DNA of 22,743 nt from contig JBJXFI010000366.1 of the NCBI GenBank assembly GCA_046154695.1, forward strand, positions 1 to 22,743, written 5' to 3'. The position numbers were made by a program, and so were the translations under genes. The notes beneath the pieces are model-generated. The model searched no databases. It had not been told where the DNA came from and was given only the letters and a program-made list of their open reading frames with translations. Below, piece by piece: positions 6,682 through 15,553 of the stretch; position 1 is the stretch's first letter, and each line of letters opens with the position of its first letter. The stretch comes from DALYLB01 sp046154695 (GTDB lineage Bacteria; Acidobacteriota; Blastocatellia; RBC074).

Positions 6682-7932
6682 TTACTTTTTGAGCCCGAAG
6701 AAGGATTTGACCTTCTCCCTGATGGGAGTGGCGGAGGGCCGGCGGGCGAAGCCGCGGCTGCTGCCGGCCTGTCCGAGCTCACATCGCATTCCATACAGCG
6801 CCAGCCCGACGGCGGCGGAGTAGGCGGGGGTGGCGACCTCATCGGCGAGGCCGCTGATATCATCGGGGACTCCGATGCGAACGGGCGCCTTGAAGGAGTC
6901 CTCGGCGACCTCGATCAGGCCGTCGAGCATGGCGCCGCCGCCGGTGAGAACGATTCCGCTGGAGAGTTGGCGGCTGAATCCTTCCCGGTGAATCTCCTCC
7001 TGCACATGGGAGAAGATCTCTTCGGCGCGGGGTTCGAGGATATCGCAGAGCACCTGGCGAACGATGGGGCGCGGGGCGCGTCCGCCGACGCTGGGAACTT
7101 CGAGCAATTCGGAGGCCTCTTCGGAAGAGAGCAGGGGGCGATGCGCGCACCCGTATTGGCGTTTGATTCGTTCGGCTTCCGGGATGGGGGTCCGCAACCC
7201 GACGGCGATATCGCTGGTGAAGTGATTTCCACCGAAGGGGAAGACGGCCGTATGCCAGACGGATCCCCGCTGATAGATCGAGAGGCTGGTCGTCTCGCCG
7301 CCGATATTGACCACGGCGACGCCATACTCCTTGTCGTCGTCGGTGAGGATGGCCTCGGCGGCGGCGATGTGGGAGAGATAGACGCCCGCGACGTGGAAGC
7401 CGGAGCGATTGACGCTGGTGATGATGTTCTGTTTGGCGGCGACGGGGCTCGTGATGATGTGCACCGAGACGGTCAGCCGCGTTCCGAGCATGCCGAGCGG
7501 ATCGTCGATTCCCTCCTGGTCATCGACGGTATATTCCTGGGGCAGGTGGTCGGCGATCTCTCGCCCGGAGGGAATGGACACGGCGCAGGCCATCTCGATC
7601 ACGCGGCCGATGTCCTCGTGCGTGATCTCGCGATGGCGTCCGGGAATGGCGATCATGCCCTTGCTGTTTTGCCCCTTGACGCTCGCGCCGGCGAGCCCCA
7701 CATAGACCTGATTGACATGCAGGCCGGACATCAGCTCGGCCGATTCGATGGCGCGCTTGATCGCATCGACGGTCAGATCGGGCTTGCTGATCATGCCCTT
7801 GCGCAGGCCCTTTGAATCGGACTCGCCGACGCCCGCGATGTCCAGCTGCCCGTCGAGCAGTTCCGCGATCACGACGCGGACGCTGCTCGTTCCAATATCC
7901 AATCCGACGATCGGTGAGTTCTGTTTCGCCAT
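6682..7932 (-). CDS. ftsA: Cell division protein FtsA
   Basis: A 416-residue actin-like ATPase that tethers FtsZ filaments to the inner membrane. The phosphate-1 loop is VGLDIGTSSVRVV (9-21). The SHS2 (1C) subdomain follows, with GLAGASVKGQNSKG. The second phosphate loop is in VVNIGGETTSLSIY, and the adenosine loop is GIVLTGGGAMLDGL. After a short Gly/Ser/Arg linker the protein ends in the amphipathic helix IREKVKSFFGLKK (404-416), which is the expected membrane-targeting sequence. Length is usual. The ATG at 7932 is preceded by GGTGG four bases upstream. ftsQ ends 51 bases before it, with a hairpin in between. Confidence 0.97.
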   Translation of the reverse strand: MAKQNSPIVGLDIGTSSVRVVIAELLDGQLDIAGVGESDSKGLRKGMISKPDLTVDAIKRAIESAELMSGLHVNQVYVGLAGASVKGQNSKGMIAIPGRHREITHEDIGRVIEMACAVSIPSGREIADHLPQEYTVDDQEGIDDPLGMLGTRLTVSVHIITSPVAAKQNIITSVNRSGFHVAGVYLSHIAAAEAILTDDDKEYGVAVVNIGGETTSLSIYQRGSVWHTAVFPFGGNHFTSDIAVGLRTPIPEAERIKRQYGCAHRPLLSSEEASELLEVPSVGGRAPRPIVRQVLCDILEPRAEEIFSHVQEEIHREGFSRQLSSGIVLTGGGAMLDGLIEVAEDSFKAPVRIGVPDDISGLADEVATPAYSAAVGLALYGMRCELGQAGSSRGFARRPSATPIREKVKSFFGLKK

Positions 7933-7950
7933 GGTTCCACCTCTATTTGA

Positions 7951-7980
7951 GTTCGGCGCGCCGCCTTGCGGACGCCGAAC
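7951..7980. other. Hairpin between ftsQ and ftsA
   Basis: GTTCGGCG (7951-7958) pairs with CGCCGAAC (7973-7980), and CCGC (7961-7964) pairs with GCGG (7968-7971) over a CTT loop, giving a near-continuous 12-pair stem. It begins a few bases after the ftsQ stop and ends just ahead of the ftsA ribosome binding site. No T-run follows on the minus strand. It could stabilise or help process the mRNA, or set the ftsQ to ftsA translation ratio. Confidence 0.55.
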
Positions 7981-7983
7981 TTC

Positions 7984-9078
7984 TTATTCGTCCAACCCGA
8001 CAACGATTCGATTGGGGTCGGTGACATTCAGGTACGCGATCCGCACCCCGCTGAGCAGCCGTTCGGCATCGGCGATGCGCAGGACATTGAGCGATTCCCC
8101 GTCCCGCTTTCGCACCGCCTCGACGACATCGAGCGCGGCATTGAGCCGCGTTCGGTAATCCGCCTTTCCCAGCAGGACGATGACGTTGGTGTCGGCCAGG
8201 GTCACCTGCACGCCGCGGTCCTCGTGAAATTCGACGGTGTCGATTCGTGAGGAGAGCGGGGGTTCGTTCTGATCGAGATCCGCGATCAGCGCCCGGTACG
8301 TCATGATCCACTGATGATTGATATCCCCGAGCTGGTCGCCGTTCTCGGCCAGTCCCTTGATGACGGGCGGAATCGTCTTGCCGCGCCATGCCGACTGGTC
8401 GCCGAAGATATGGCCTTCATCGTCCACGCAGACGACCACGCCATCTCTTTTGATCGCGAGCGCGACGGGCTGCCGCTCCTCGATCGTCACCCGCAGCCGG
8501 TCCGGCAGCAGGCGCGCGACCTGGGCGCTGCGAATCAGGGGATGCTCATCGAGCGACTTCTTGATCGCGGCCAGATCCGCGTTCAGGACGCCCGTTGGAA
8601 CCGCCGCCCGCACCCGCGCCTCGATCTCATCGGGCGGGAGGAGCGAGTTTCCCTCGACCTCGATACCCTTCAGCGTGAAGAACCGCGAGCCGGCGAAAAC
8701 GTGATAGGCCAGGATGATCCCGCCGATCAGAATGAGAAAGATCAGAATGCCGCCGCCCACCCGGGTCGTCCGGCCGGAAACGATTCCGGGCGACATCGCG
8801 GACAGGAGCGAAAGCTGCATCGGCTTGCGCCGCTCGCCGCTCGCGGAGGACGACGCGGGCCGGGTCGATCGACCGCGATTGAACACCCGCTGCCGCAGCG
8901 GTGCGGCCTGCCGGCTCGGCGCGCGCGTCTTGCTCGAACGGCGGCGCGGCCGCGGCGAATCCGGCTCGGGCGCCGCCGTGTCCGCGGCATCCGCCTCGGC
9001 TTCGACGAGAGCCGCCTCCTGCCCCTCCTCGAACGGCTCATCGGCCGCGCTTTCCGCCCGTTTGATTCGTTTAGCCAT
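7984..9078 (-). CDS. ftsQ: Cell division protein FtsQ (POTRA domain)
   Basis: A 364-residue single-pass inner membrane protein that links early and late division proteins and regulates FtsWI. A long cytoplasmic part (1-106) starts with an acidic Glu/Ala stretch (14-40) and becomes strongly Arg/Ser-rich (42-86). One membrane helix (VGGGILIFLILIGGIILAYHVF, about 107-128) is followed by a POTRA domain, from FFTLKGIEVEGNSLL (133-147) to RVTIEERQPVAL (196-207), and the FtsQ beta domain. E. coli FtsQ has 276 residues with a cytoplasmic tail of about 25, so the extra length is mostly the tail. The ATG at 9078 lies 19 bases after the murC stop. An ATG at 9126 would overlap murC and is less likely. 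Confidence 0.93.
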   Translation of the reverse strand: MAKRIKRAESAADEPFEEGQEAALVEAEADAADTAAPEPDSPRPRRRSSKTRAPSRQAAPLRQRVFNRGRSTRPASSSASGERRKPMQLSLLSAMSPGIVSGRTTRVGGGILIFLILIGGIILAYHVFAGSRFFTLKGIEVEGNSLLPPDEIEARVRAAVPTGVLNADLAAIKKSLDEHPLIRSAQVARLLPDRLRVTIEERQPVALAIKRDGVVVCVDDEGHIFGDQSAWRGKTIPPVIKGLAENGDQLGDINHQWIMTYRALIADLDQNEPPLSSRIDTVEFHEDRGVQVTLADTNVIVLLGKADYRTRLNAALDVVEAVRKRDGESLNVLRIADAERLLSGVRIAYLNVTDPNRIVVGLDE

Positions 9079-9097
9079 CGTAATTCCCACGCTGAAA

Positions 9098-10477
9098 TCA
9101 GCCGCCCATCGCATCGATGAACTCATCGCCCGGCCGCCAGACGCTGCCCGCGCCGAGGGTGATCACCAGATCGCCGGGTTGCACGGCGTCGAGCAGCGCC
9201 TGCTTTCCCTGCTCGATCGCGCCGATATACCGGACATTGCGATGCCCGAACCGCTCGATCTCCTCCGCGAGCGCCATCGAATTCACGCCCTCGATCGGAT
9301 CCTCGCTGGCGGCATAGATGTCGGCGAGAAGAACCACCTCGGCGTCATAAAAAGATCGCGCGAACTCTTCGTGAAGCGCGGCCGTTCGCGTGTACCGGTG
9401 CGGCTGAAAGAGCACGACCAGCCGCCGCCCGCTCGTCTTGGCCGCCGCGAGCGTCGCCCGGATCTCGGTCGGATGATGGCCGTAATCATCGACGACGAGA
9501 ATGTTCTCCTTCTCGATCAGACGCTTGATCTGAAAGCGGCGCTCGGTTCCGCGAAACGCTTCGAGCCCCTCGGCGATGAGGCTGAAATCGATCTCCAGAT
9601 CGAGGCCGACGGCCACGGCGGCCAGCGCGTTGCAGACATTGTGCTCGCCCGGCACGTTCAATCGAATCCGGCCCAGCTCCTGCCCCTTTCGGCGAACGGT
9701 GAAGCTCGATCCGAAATTTTCCCGCGAGGCGCGCACGTCCGCGGCCGAGACCTCCGCGTGCGCGCGCATACCGTAGGTGATCACCCGGCGGGTGATCTGC
9801 GGAATGATCATTTGAATGTTCGCGTCATCCAGGCAGATGATCACCGAACCGTAAAACGGGGCCTTGTTGACGAACTCGACGAAGCAGGAGCGAATCTCCT
9901 CGATGCCCGAATAGAAGTCCAGGTGTTCGAGATCGATGTTGGTCACGACGGCGATGGTCGGCGTGAGCCGGAGAAAGCTCTTGTCGCTCTCGTCGGCTTC
10001 GACGACCATGAAATCGCCATGCCCGAGTTTGGCGTTGGTGCCGAGCGTGTTGACGCGCCCGCCGACGACGATCGTCGGATCGAAGGCCGCGCGATCGAGC
10101 ACGGTGGCGACCATGGAGGTCGTCGTCGTCTTGCCGTGGGAGCCCGCGATCGCGATCCCGTATTTGAGCCGCATCAATTCGGCGAGCATCTCGGCCCGCG
10201 GAATGACCGGGATCTGCCGGCGAATGGCCTCGGCCACTTCGGGATTGTCCGGCCGGACGGCGGTCGAGGTGACCACCACCTGCGCCCCCTCGATGTTCGC
10301 GGCCTGATGGCCCTCGTGCACATTCGCGCCCAGGCCCCGCAACCGCTCCGTGATCGCCGAAAGCCTCGCGTCCGATCCCGAGACCCGATAGCCCAGATTG
10401 ACCAACACCTCGGCGATGCCGCTCATGCCGATGCCGCCGATGCCCACGAAATGGATGTGCTGGTACTTTTTGAACAT
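9098..10477 (-). CDS. murC: UDP-N-acetylmuramate--L-alanine ligase MurC
   Basis: A 459-residue cytoplasmic ligase that adds L-alanine to UDP-MurNAc with ATP, the first step of stem peptide assembly. The UDP-binding Rossmann motif is HFVGIGGIGMSGIAEVL (9-25). The ATP P-loop is GSHGKTTTT (112-120). The central domain has VVVEADESDKSFL and the C-terminal domain VVDDYGHHPTEIRATL. Length fits the family. The start ATG at 10477 follows the murG TGA by only 4 bases, with no ribosome binding site of its own, so translation is probably coupled to murG. In many dcw clusters murB and ddl follow murC; here ftsQ follows directly. Confidence 0.97.
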   Translation of the reverse strand: MFKKYQHIHFVGIGGIGMSGIAEVLVNLGYRVSGSDARLSAITERLRGLGANVHEGHQAANIEGAQVVVTSTAVRPDNPEVAEAIRRQIPVIPRAEMLAELMRLKYGIAIAGSHGKTTTTSMVATVLDRAAFDPTIVVGGRVNTLGTNAKLGHGDFMVVEADESDKSFLRLTPTIAVVTNIDLEHLDFYSGIEEIRSCFVEFVNKAPFYGSVIICLDDANIQMIIPQITRRVITYGMRAHAEVSAADVRASRENFGSSFTVRRKGQELGRIRLNVPGEHNVCNALAAVAVGLDLEIDFSLIAEGLEAFRGTERRFQIKRLIEKENILVVDDYGHHPTEIRATLAAAKTSGRRLVVLFQPHRYTRTAALHEEFARSFYDAEVVLLADIYAASEDPIEGVNSMALAEEIERFGHRNVRYIGAIEQGKQALLDAVQPGDLVITLGAGSVWRPGDEFIDAMGG

Positions 10478-10481
10478 ATGA

Positions 10482-11690
10482 TCACGAGGGCATGCGCGGG
10501 GGCTTCCCCGGCGTCCCGATAATTCCCATTGCCAGATCGACGACACGGGCGGCGGCGGCGGGCCGCCCCAGCGCTTTGCCGGCGTCGGACATGCGTTTCA
10601 ACTGTTGCGGGTCCCGCGCGAGCCATAGCAGTTCCTGGGCGAGCCGCTCGGGAGTCAACTCCGCCTGAAGGATCATCCGGCCCGCGCCCGCGCGCTCGAA
10701 GGCCTCGGCGTTCTTCCGCTGATGATCGTCGGCGGCGAAGGGAAAGGGGATCAGAATCGCGGGCTTGCCCGCGGCGGCGAGTTCGGCGACCGTCGTCGCG
10801 CCCGCGCGGCAGATGACGAGATCCGCGCTCGAGAACTCCGCGACCATCTCCTCGATAAACGGCTTCACGTCGGCCTTGATGCCGTTCTCCAGGTAGACGG
10901 CGCGAACCCTGTCATAATCGGCTTCCCCGGTCTGGTGTGTGAAGGCGAGCAGGCCGCCCTCGGCGGCCGCGCCGTCCCGCATCAGCAGGGGCAGCGCGCC
11001 GATCACCGCGTCATTGATCGCGCGGGCGCCCTGGCTGCCGCCGGTGATGAGCGCATTCAGGCGGCCGGAGGGATCTTTCGCCGGAATCGCGAAGAACTCC
11101 GCGCGCACCGGATTGCCGGTGACCTCGGCCTTCCCTCGAAAAGAGTCGCGGGCCTCCTCGAAGGAGACGGCCGCGGCGCGGACAAATCGGGCGAGCACCC
11201 GGTTGGTGAAACCCGGCAGGGCATTCTGCTCGGCCACCATCGTCGGGACGCCCATCATCGCCGCCATCAGCACGACGGGGCCGGAGGCATATCCCCCGAC
11301 GCCAATGACCGCATCCGGATGGACGCGATCGATCAAAGAGCGAACCGCCCAAAAACCGGCGGGCAATTTTAACAGCGACCGGAGGACCTTGAACAATCCT
11401 ACGCGCTTGAGCGCCGTGACCTCGATCAATTCCAGGTCGAATCCCTCCCGGGGCAGCACGCGGGTCTCGAGGCCTTTCGCGGTCCCTACGAAAAGGACGC
11501 GCGTCCGCGCGTCCCTGCGCTTGAACTCCTGCGCGATGGCGATCCCGGGATAGATGTGGCCGCCGGTCCCGCCGCCGGCGATGATGACCGTCAGGGCATC
11601 GGATGGGGCGGAGGGAACCGGTGGGGCGGATGCGGCGGATCGGGAGGCCCCCGCCGTGTCGCCGCTCATGTTTTGCCCCTCGCTCGCCAT
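10482..11690 (-). CDS. murG: UDP-GlcNAc--lipid I N-acetylglucosaminyltransferase MurG
   Basis: A 402-residue GT-B glycosyltransferase at the inner face of the membrane that adds GlcNAc to lipid I to make lipid II. The donor and phosphate loop is GGGTGGH (39-45), with the other G-rich loops in GVGGYASGPVV and ITGGSQGARAIND. The UDP-GlcNAc site reads CRAGATTVAELAAAGKPAIL followed by the FPFAADDHQRKNAE stretch. About 30 Ser/Ala/Pro-rich residues precede the fold, which is longer than usual. Two starts are possible: ATG at 11690 with GGGG five bases upstream, or ATG at 11669 after GAGGGG. The first is listed. ftsW ends 18 bases upstream and murC starts 4 bases downstream. Confidence 0.96.
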   Translation of the reverse strand: MASEGQNMSGDTAGASRSAASAPPVPSAPSDALTVIIAGGGTGGHIYPGIAIAQEFKRRDARTRVLFVGTAKGLETRVLPREGFDLELIEVTALKRVGLFKVLRSLLKLPAGFWAVRSLIDRVHPDAVIGVGGYASGPVVLMAAMMGVPTMVAEQNALPGFTNRVLARFVRAAAVSFEEARDSFRGKAEVTGNPVRAEFFAIPAKDPSGRLNALITGGSQGARAINDAVIGALPLLMRDGAAAEGGLLAFTHQTGEADYDRVRAVYLENGIKADVKPFIEEMVAEFSSADLVICRAGATTVAELAAAGKPAILIPFPFAADDHQRKNAEAFERAGAGRMILQAELTPERLAQELLWLARDPQQLKRMSDAGKALGRPAAAARVVDLAMGIIGTPGKPPRMPS

Positions 11691-11708
11691 CTGGCCCCTT
11701 TCCGGTGG

Positions 11709-12854
11709 TTATCGCTTGCCGGCCGCGACTTTTTCAGGATCGACCCCCTGTTCGGACACATTCATCAGAATCCCGATTCCCATCAAGGTGACGATCAGGG
11801 ACGATCCGCCCGCGCTGATGAGCGGAAGCGGAATCCCCTTGGTCGGAACGATGCTCAGCGCCACGCTGATGTTGAAGAACGCCTGGGCGATCAGCCCCGC
11901 CGTCAAACCGATGGCCAGCAGGCGCCCCACCGTATCGGGCGCCCGATGCGCTGCCCGCCAGCCGCGCCATAGAAAGATCCCGAAGGTCAGCACCACCGCG
12001 ACCGTTCCGTAAAAACCCATTTCCTCCGAGATCACCGAAAAGATGAAATCGGAATTGGCCTCGGGCAGAAAGGCGAGCTTCTGCCGGCTCTTTCCAAAAC
12101 CCAATCCATCGATCCCGCCCGTCCCCACGGCGATCAGGGACTGCACGATCTGATACCCCGCTCCGTCGGGATCGCTTTCCGGATCCAGAAAGACGAGCAG
12201 CCGCCGCACCCGCCATCCGACCTTGAGCACGAAGATCACCAGCCCGATCGCCAGCAGCGGCGAGAGATTGAGCAGATGCCGGACCGGCGTCCCCACCGCG
12301 AAAAGCATCACGAGGAAGACGCCGCACATCATCAGCGTCGTCCCGAAATCCGGCTCCTTGATGATCAGCGCGGCCAGAATTCCGAGCACCACGCACGCCG
12401 GCGCCACCGTCGCCCAGAAATTCTCCAGGTCCCGATCCCGCTCCCGTTCCGACAGAAACCAGGCCATGAAAATGATCAGCGAGAGCTTCGCCAGCTCCGA
12501 GGGCTGCGCCGAGAATCCCGGAAACGTGATCCACCGCCGCGCGTTGTTGATCGGCGGAAACAGAAACACCACCATCAGAAGCAGGACACAGATTCCGATG
12601 AATCCATACACGAACAGGGGCTGCGCATATCGGTGATAATCGATCCGCCGCACGATCGCCATCGCGACCAGGCCGATCACCGCGAACTTCGCCTGCGAGA
12701 AGAGAAACGCGCTCGGTTGCCTCTTCCCCGCCGACGCGCTGTAAACCATCACGACGCCGAACAGGGTCAGCCCGATCGTCGTCGCCGCCAGCCAGATGTC
12801 CCAGCGAAGCTCCTCGACGGTCCGAAACAGATTTTTGCGTTTCTCGATTGCCAT
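11709..12854 (-). CDS. ftsW: SEDS peptidoglycan glycosyltransferase FtsW
   Basis: A 381-residue polytopic membrane enzyme that polymerises lipid II at the septum together with FtsI. The SEDS signature is clear: YSAS (38-41), PINNARRWI (101-109) with QPSELAKL (117-124), KEPDFGTTL (166-174), GLGFGKSRQK (250-259) and LPEANSDFIFSVISEE (263-278). Asp269 in that segment corresponds to the catalytic aspartate of FtsW/RodA. Near the C-terminus is GIPLPLISAGGSS, a variant of the usual GxPLPFxSYGGS. About ten hydrophobic helices can be traced. Its location between murD and murG supports FtsW rather than RodA or SpoVE. A repeat-like element fills the gap after murD. No strong ribosome binding site is seen before the ATG at 12854. 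Confidence 0.96.
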   Translation of the reverse strand: MAIEKRKNLFRTVEELRWDIWLAATTIGLTLFGVVMVYSASAGKRQPSAFLFSQAKFAVIGLVAMAIVRRIDYHRYAQPLFVYGFIGICVLLLMVVFLFPPINNARRWITFPGFSAQPSELAKLSLIIFMAWFLSERERDRDLENFWATVAPACVVLGILAALIIKEPDFGTTLMMCGVFLVMLFAVGTPVRHLLNLSPLLAIGLVIFVLKVGWRVRRLLVFLDPESDPDGAGYQIVQSLIAVGTGGIDGLGFGKSRQKLAFLPEANSDFIFSVISEEMGFYGTVAVVLTFGIFLWRGWRAAHRAPDTVGRLLAIGLTAGLIAQAFFNISVALSIVPTKGIPLPLISAGGSSLIVTLMGIGILMNVSEQGVDPEKVAAGKR

Positions 12855-12859
12855 GTTCC

Positions 12860-12914
12860 AATCGGGGGAGCCTTGAATCGGGGCAGAATCGGGGCAGGCA
12901 CGGGGGCCTGCCCC
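12860..12914. repeat. 11-base direct repeats and GGGGCAGGC hairpin in the murD-ftsW gap
   Basis: Two exact tandem copies of AATCGGGGCAG (12876-12886 and 12887-12897) and a diverged copy (12860-12870) adjoin a hairpin. In the hairpin GGGGCAGGC (12891-12899) pairs with GCCTGCCCC (12906-12914) over ACGGGG. The hairpin reaches the last base of the murD stop codon. It looks like a small mobile or dispersed palindrome inserted at the gene end. As an mRNA stem it lies directly downstream of murD. Confidence 0.7.
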
Positions 12915-14257
12915 TACATACTCTTCACTGCGTCCTTGAAGACGCGTCCGCGGTGCTCGTAATTATCGAACATATCGAAGCTCGCGCAGGCCGGGGCGAG
13001 CAGGACGATGCCGCCCGGGCGGCTCAACCGGCGTCCGAGCTCGACGGCTTCCTGCATCGAGGCGGCGCGATGGAGCGGTTTCGTGCCGGCGAGCGCGGCG
13101 GCGATCTTTTCGGCGGCGGCGCCGATGAGAATCGCGTGATCGCAGCGTTCGAGAATCAGCGGGGCGAGCGGCGCGTAATCGCCGCCCTTGTCCTTGCCGC
13201 CGAGAATGACGACGACCCCCTTTTCGAAAGCCTCGATGCATTTGATCGCCGCGTCGACGTTGGTCGCCTTCGAGTCGTTGAAGTACCGCACGCCGCCGAT
13301 CTCGGCGACGAATTCGAGGCGATGCTCGACGCCCTGGAATCCGCGGATCGTTTCGCGCATCGAGGAGACCGGCGCGCCGCAGGCAAGCCCGGCGGCGAGG
13401 GCGGCCATGACGTTCTCCACGTTGTGGTCTCCCGGCAGCCGGATCTCTTCCCGCGTCAGCAGAATCTCCTCGACGCCGCCGCGCCGGTGAAGGATCTGAT
13501 CTCCGCGAAGGAAGAGGCCCTCCTCCAGCTCGCGCAGGCGGCTGAAGAGGACGATTCGCGCCGGCGTCCGCTCGCGCATCTTCAGCGACCAGTCGTTGTC
13601 CGCGTTGAGGATCGCCACATCCCCGGGCGTCTGATTGCGAAAGATGTTGGCCTTGGCCTCCGCATAGGCCTCCATCGAGGGATAGCGGTCCAGATGATCG
13701 GGCGTCAGGTTCAGGTGAATCGCGATCGACAGGCGCAGCCGGTCGACGGCTTCGAGTTGAAAACTGCTCAACTCGACGACGGTGAACCCGTCGTCGCGGG
13801 ACGTCGCGGCCAGCGAGATGAGCGCCGTTCCGATATTTCCCCCGACCTGCGCCGGCAGCCCGGCGTTCTTCAGGATCTCGCCGATAAGGGTCGTCGTGGT
13901 CGTCTTTCCGTTCGATCCGGTAATGCCGACGAGCGTTCCGCGAAGGAACCCGGCGGCCAGTTCCGGCTCGCCGACGACCGGAACGCCGGACGCGCGCGCG
14001 GCCTGAAAGACATCGAGCGCGAGCGGAACGCCGGGACTGACGACGATCAGATCCGCATTTTCAAACAGCTTCCGCGGGTGGCCCCCCCCGACGACCGCGA
14101 TCCCCCTGGCGCGCAAGGCGGCGGCCTCCGGAAGTTCGCTCTCGGGCTTCGCGTCGTTGACGGTCACGCGCGCGCCGCGCGCCGCCAGAAACTCCGCGGC
14201 CGCCACGCCGCTGCGCGCCAAGCCGACCACCAGAATCTTCCTTCCTTCAACTTGCAT
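12914..14257 (-). CDS. murD: UDP-N-acetylmuramoyl-L-alanine--D-glutamate ligase MurD
   Basis: A 447-residue cytoplasmic ligase that adds D-glutamate to UDP-MurNAc-L-Ala. The N-terminal UDP-binding fold has ILVVGLARSGVAAAEFL (8-24). The ATP P-loop is GSNGKTT (114-120). The central domain has VVELSSFQLE and NLTPDHLDRYPSMEAYAEAK, including the lysine expected to be carbamylated. The C-terminal domain has FNDSKATN and ILGGKDKGGDY. The ATG at 14257 gives the family length. An in-frame ATG at 14404, 19 bases after mraY and behind a GGGGGGCGGG stretch, would add 49 Arg/Gly/Ala-rich residues. The intervening sequence is open, so a longer form is not excluded. The stop codon abuts a hairpin repeat. 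Confidence 0.95.
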   Translation of the reverse strand: MQVEGRKILVVGLARSGVAAAEFLAARGARVTVNDAKPESELPEAAALRARGIAVVGGGHPRKLFENADLIVVSPGVPLALDVFQAARASGVPVVGEPELAAGFLRGTLVGITGSNGKTTTTTLIGEILKNAGLPAQVGGNIGTALISLAATSRDDGFTVVELSSFQLEAVDRLRLSIAIHLNLTPDHLDRYPSMEAYAEAKANIFRNQTPGDVAILNADNDWSLKMRERTPARIVLFSRLRELEEGLFLRGDQILHRRGGVEEILLTREEIRLPGDHNVENVMAALAAGLACGAPVSSMRETIRGFQGVEHRLEFVAEIGGVRYFNDSKATNVDAAIKCIEAFEKGVVVILGGKDKGGDYAPLAPLILERCDHAILIGAAAEKIAAALAGTKPLHRAASMQEAVELGRRLSRPGGIVLLAPACASFDMFDNYEHRGRVFKDAVKSM

Positions 14258-14423
14258 CCCGGCGCCGCCGGCGCCCGGTCCCTTCCGTTTGAACAGCGCG
14301 GCGAGCGGCGCCAAACCGGTTCGTGACGATAAGCAAACGCTTCCCCCAGCCCGTTGCCGCCCGGCCGCACTGTAACCCGATCGCTTCCTCCCGTGGGCGG
14401 CCATCGAACCCGCCCCCCGGAAC

Positions 14424-15527
14424 TCAGCGCAATTTCAATGTCGAAAGACTCAGCAGCGCGAAGAGAATCGCCACGATCAGAAATCGAAAGACGATCTTCG
14501 GCTCTTTCCATCCCAGAAGCTCGAAGTGGTGATGCAGCGGCGACATCTTGAAGACGCGCTTGCCTCGCAGCTTGAAGGATCCGACCTGAATGATCACCGA
14601 AAGCGCCTCGATCACGAAGACGCCGCCCAGAATCGGCAGGACCAGCTCCTGCTTGATCAGGACGCTGATCGTCCCGAGCGCGCCGCCGATGCCCAGGGAG
14701 CCGACGTCTCCCATGAAGACCTCGGCCTGCGGCGCGTTGAACCAGAGAAACCCCAGGCTCGCGCCGACCAGCGCCCCCCCCAGAATCGTCACCTCCCACA
14801 CTCCCGGCGAGTGCGGTATCCCCAGGTAATCGGCAAACCTGGCATGCCCCGTCACATAAACAAATGCCGTCAACGCCGACGCCGCAATGATCGTCACGCT
14901 GATCGCCAGCCCATCCAGCCCGTCGGTCAAATTGACCGCATTCGACGCCCCGATCAGCACGAAGATGATGAGGGCGGTATATCCCAACACGTGAAGGTCA
15001 GGCTGAAAATTCTTGAAGAACGGGACATTCAGCTCCGAGTTGTAGTCCGTCGCCACAAACAGCAGCCCGGCCACCAGCAACCCGACCAGAAGCTGTCCCG
15101 CCAGCTTCTGCCGCCCCGACAACCCGAGGCTGCGCTTCTTCGCGATCTTCAGGTAATCGTCCGCGAAGCCGACCGCCGCGCATCCGATCATCCCGAGCAG
15201 CGCGATCCAGACCTGCCAGTTTCTCAAATTGGCCCAGAGCAGCGTCGAGACGAAGACCGAACCGATGATCATCACCCCGCCCATCGTGGGCGTCCCGCGC
15301 TTGGCCTGATGCGAGGCCGGGCCCTCCTCCCGTATCTCCTGCCCGAACTTGAACTCCCGCAGTTTGCGGATCACCATCGGACCGAAGGCCAGGATCAGCG
15401 CCAATGCCGTGATCGCCGCATAAGCCGTGCGAAACGTCGTGTACTGGAAGACGTTCAGAACCTTCAGCAGGGGCAACTGTGAAGCGTGTTTTCGGTAGAG
15501 CACCTCGTAGAATAAGTAGTAGAACAT
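14424..15527 (-). CDS. mraY: Phospho-N-acetylmuramoyl-pentapeptide transferase MraY
   Basis: A 367-residue integral membrane enzyme with about ten helices that transfers phospho-MurNAc-pentapeptide to undecaprenyl phosphate, making lipid I. Its signature motifs are all present: KRGTPTMGG (76-84), the Mg-binding FADDYLK (121-127), NAVNLTDGLDGLA (196-208), EVFMGDVGSL (269-278) and PLHHHFE (330-336). Length is typical. It starts 26 bases after the murF stop. No strong ribosome binding site is seen, only AAGGA about 16 bases upstream, so coupling with murF is plausible. Confidence 0.98.
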   Translation of the reverse strand: MFYYLFYEVLYRKHASQLPLLKVLNVFQYTTFRTAYAAITALALILAFGPMVIRKLREFKFGQEIREEGPASHQAKRGTPTMGGVMIIGSVFVSTLLWANLRNWQVWIALLGMIGCAAVGFADDYLKIAKKRSLGLSGRQKLAGQLLVGLLVAGLLFVATDYNSELNVPFFKNFQPDLHVLGYTALIIFVLIGASNAVNLTDGLDGLAISVTIIAASALTAFVYVTGHARFADYLGIPHSPGVWEVTILGGALVGASLGFLWFNAPQAEVFMGDVGSLGIGGALGTISVLIKQELVLPILGGVFVIEALSVIIQVGSFKLRGKRVFKMSPLHHHFELLGWKEPKIVFRFLIVAILFALLSLSTLKLR

Positions 15528-15553
15528 TCGCTCTGACCCTGTCCTTCACTTCA

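Noticed and set aside
8714..10522. A 602-codon plus-strand frame across ftsQ and murC
   Set aside because: Antisense to conserved genes; the composition is that of a reverse-complement shadow.
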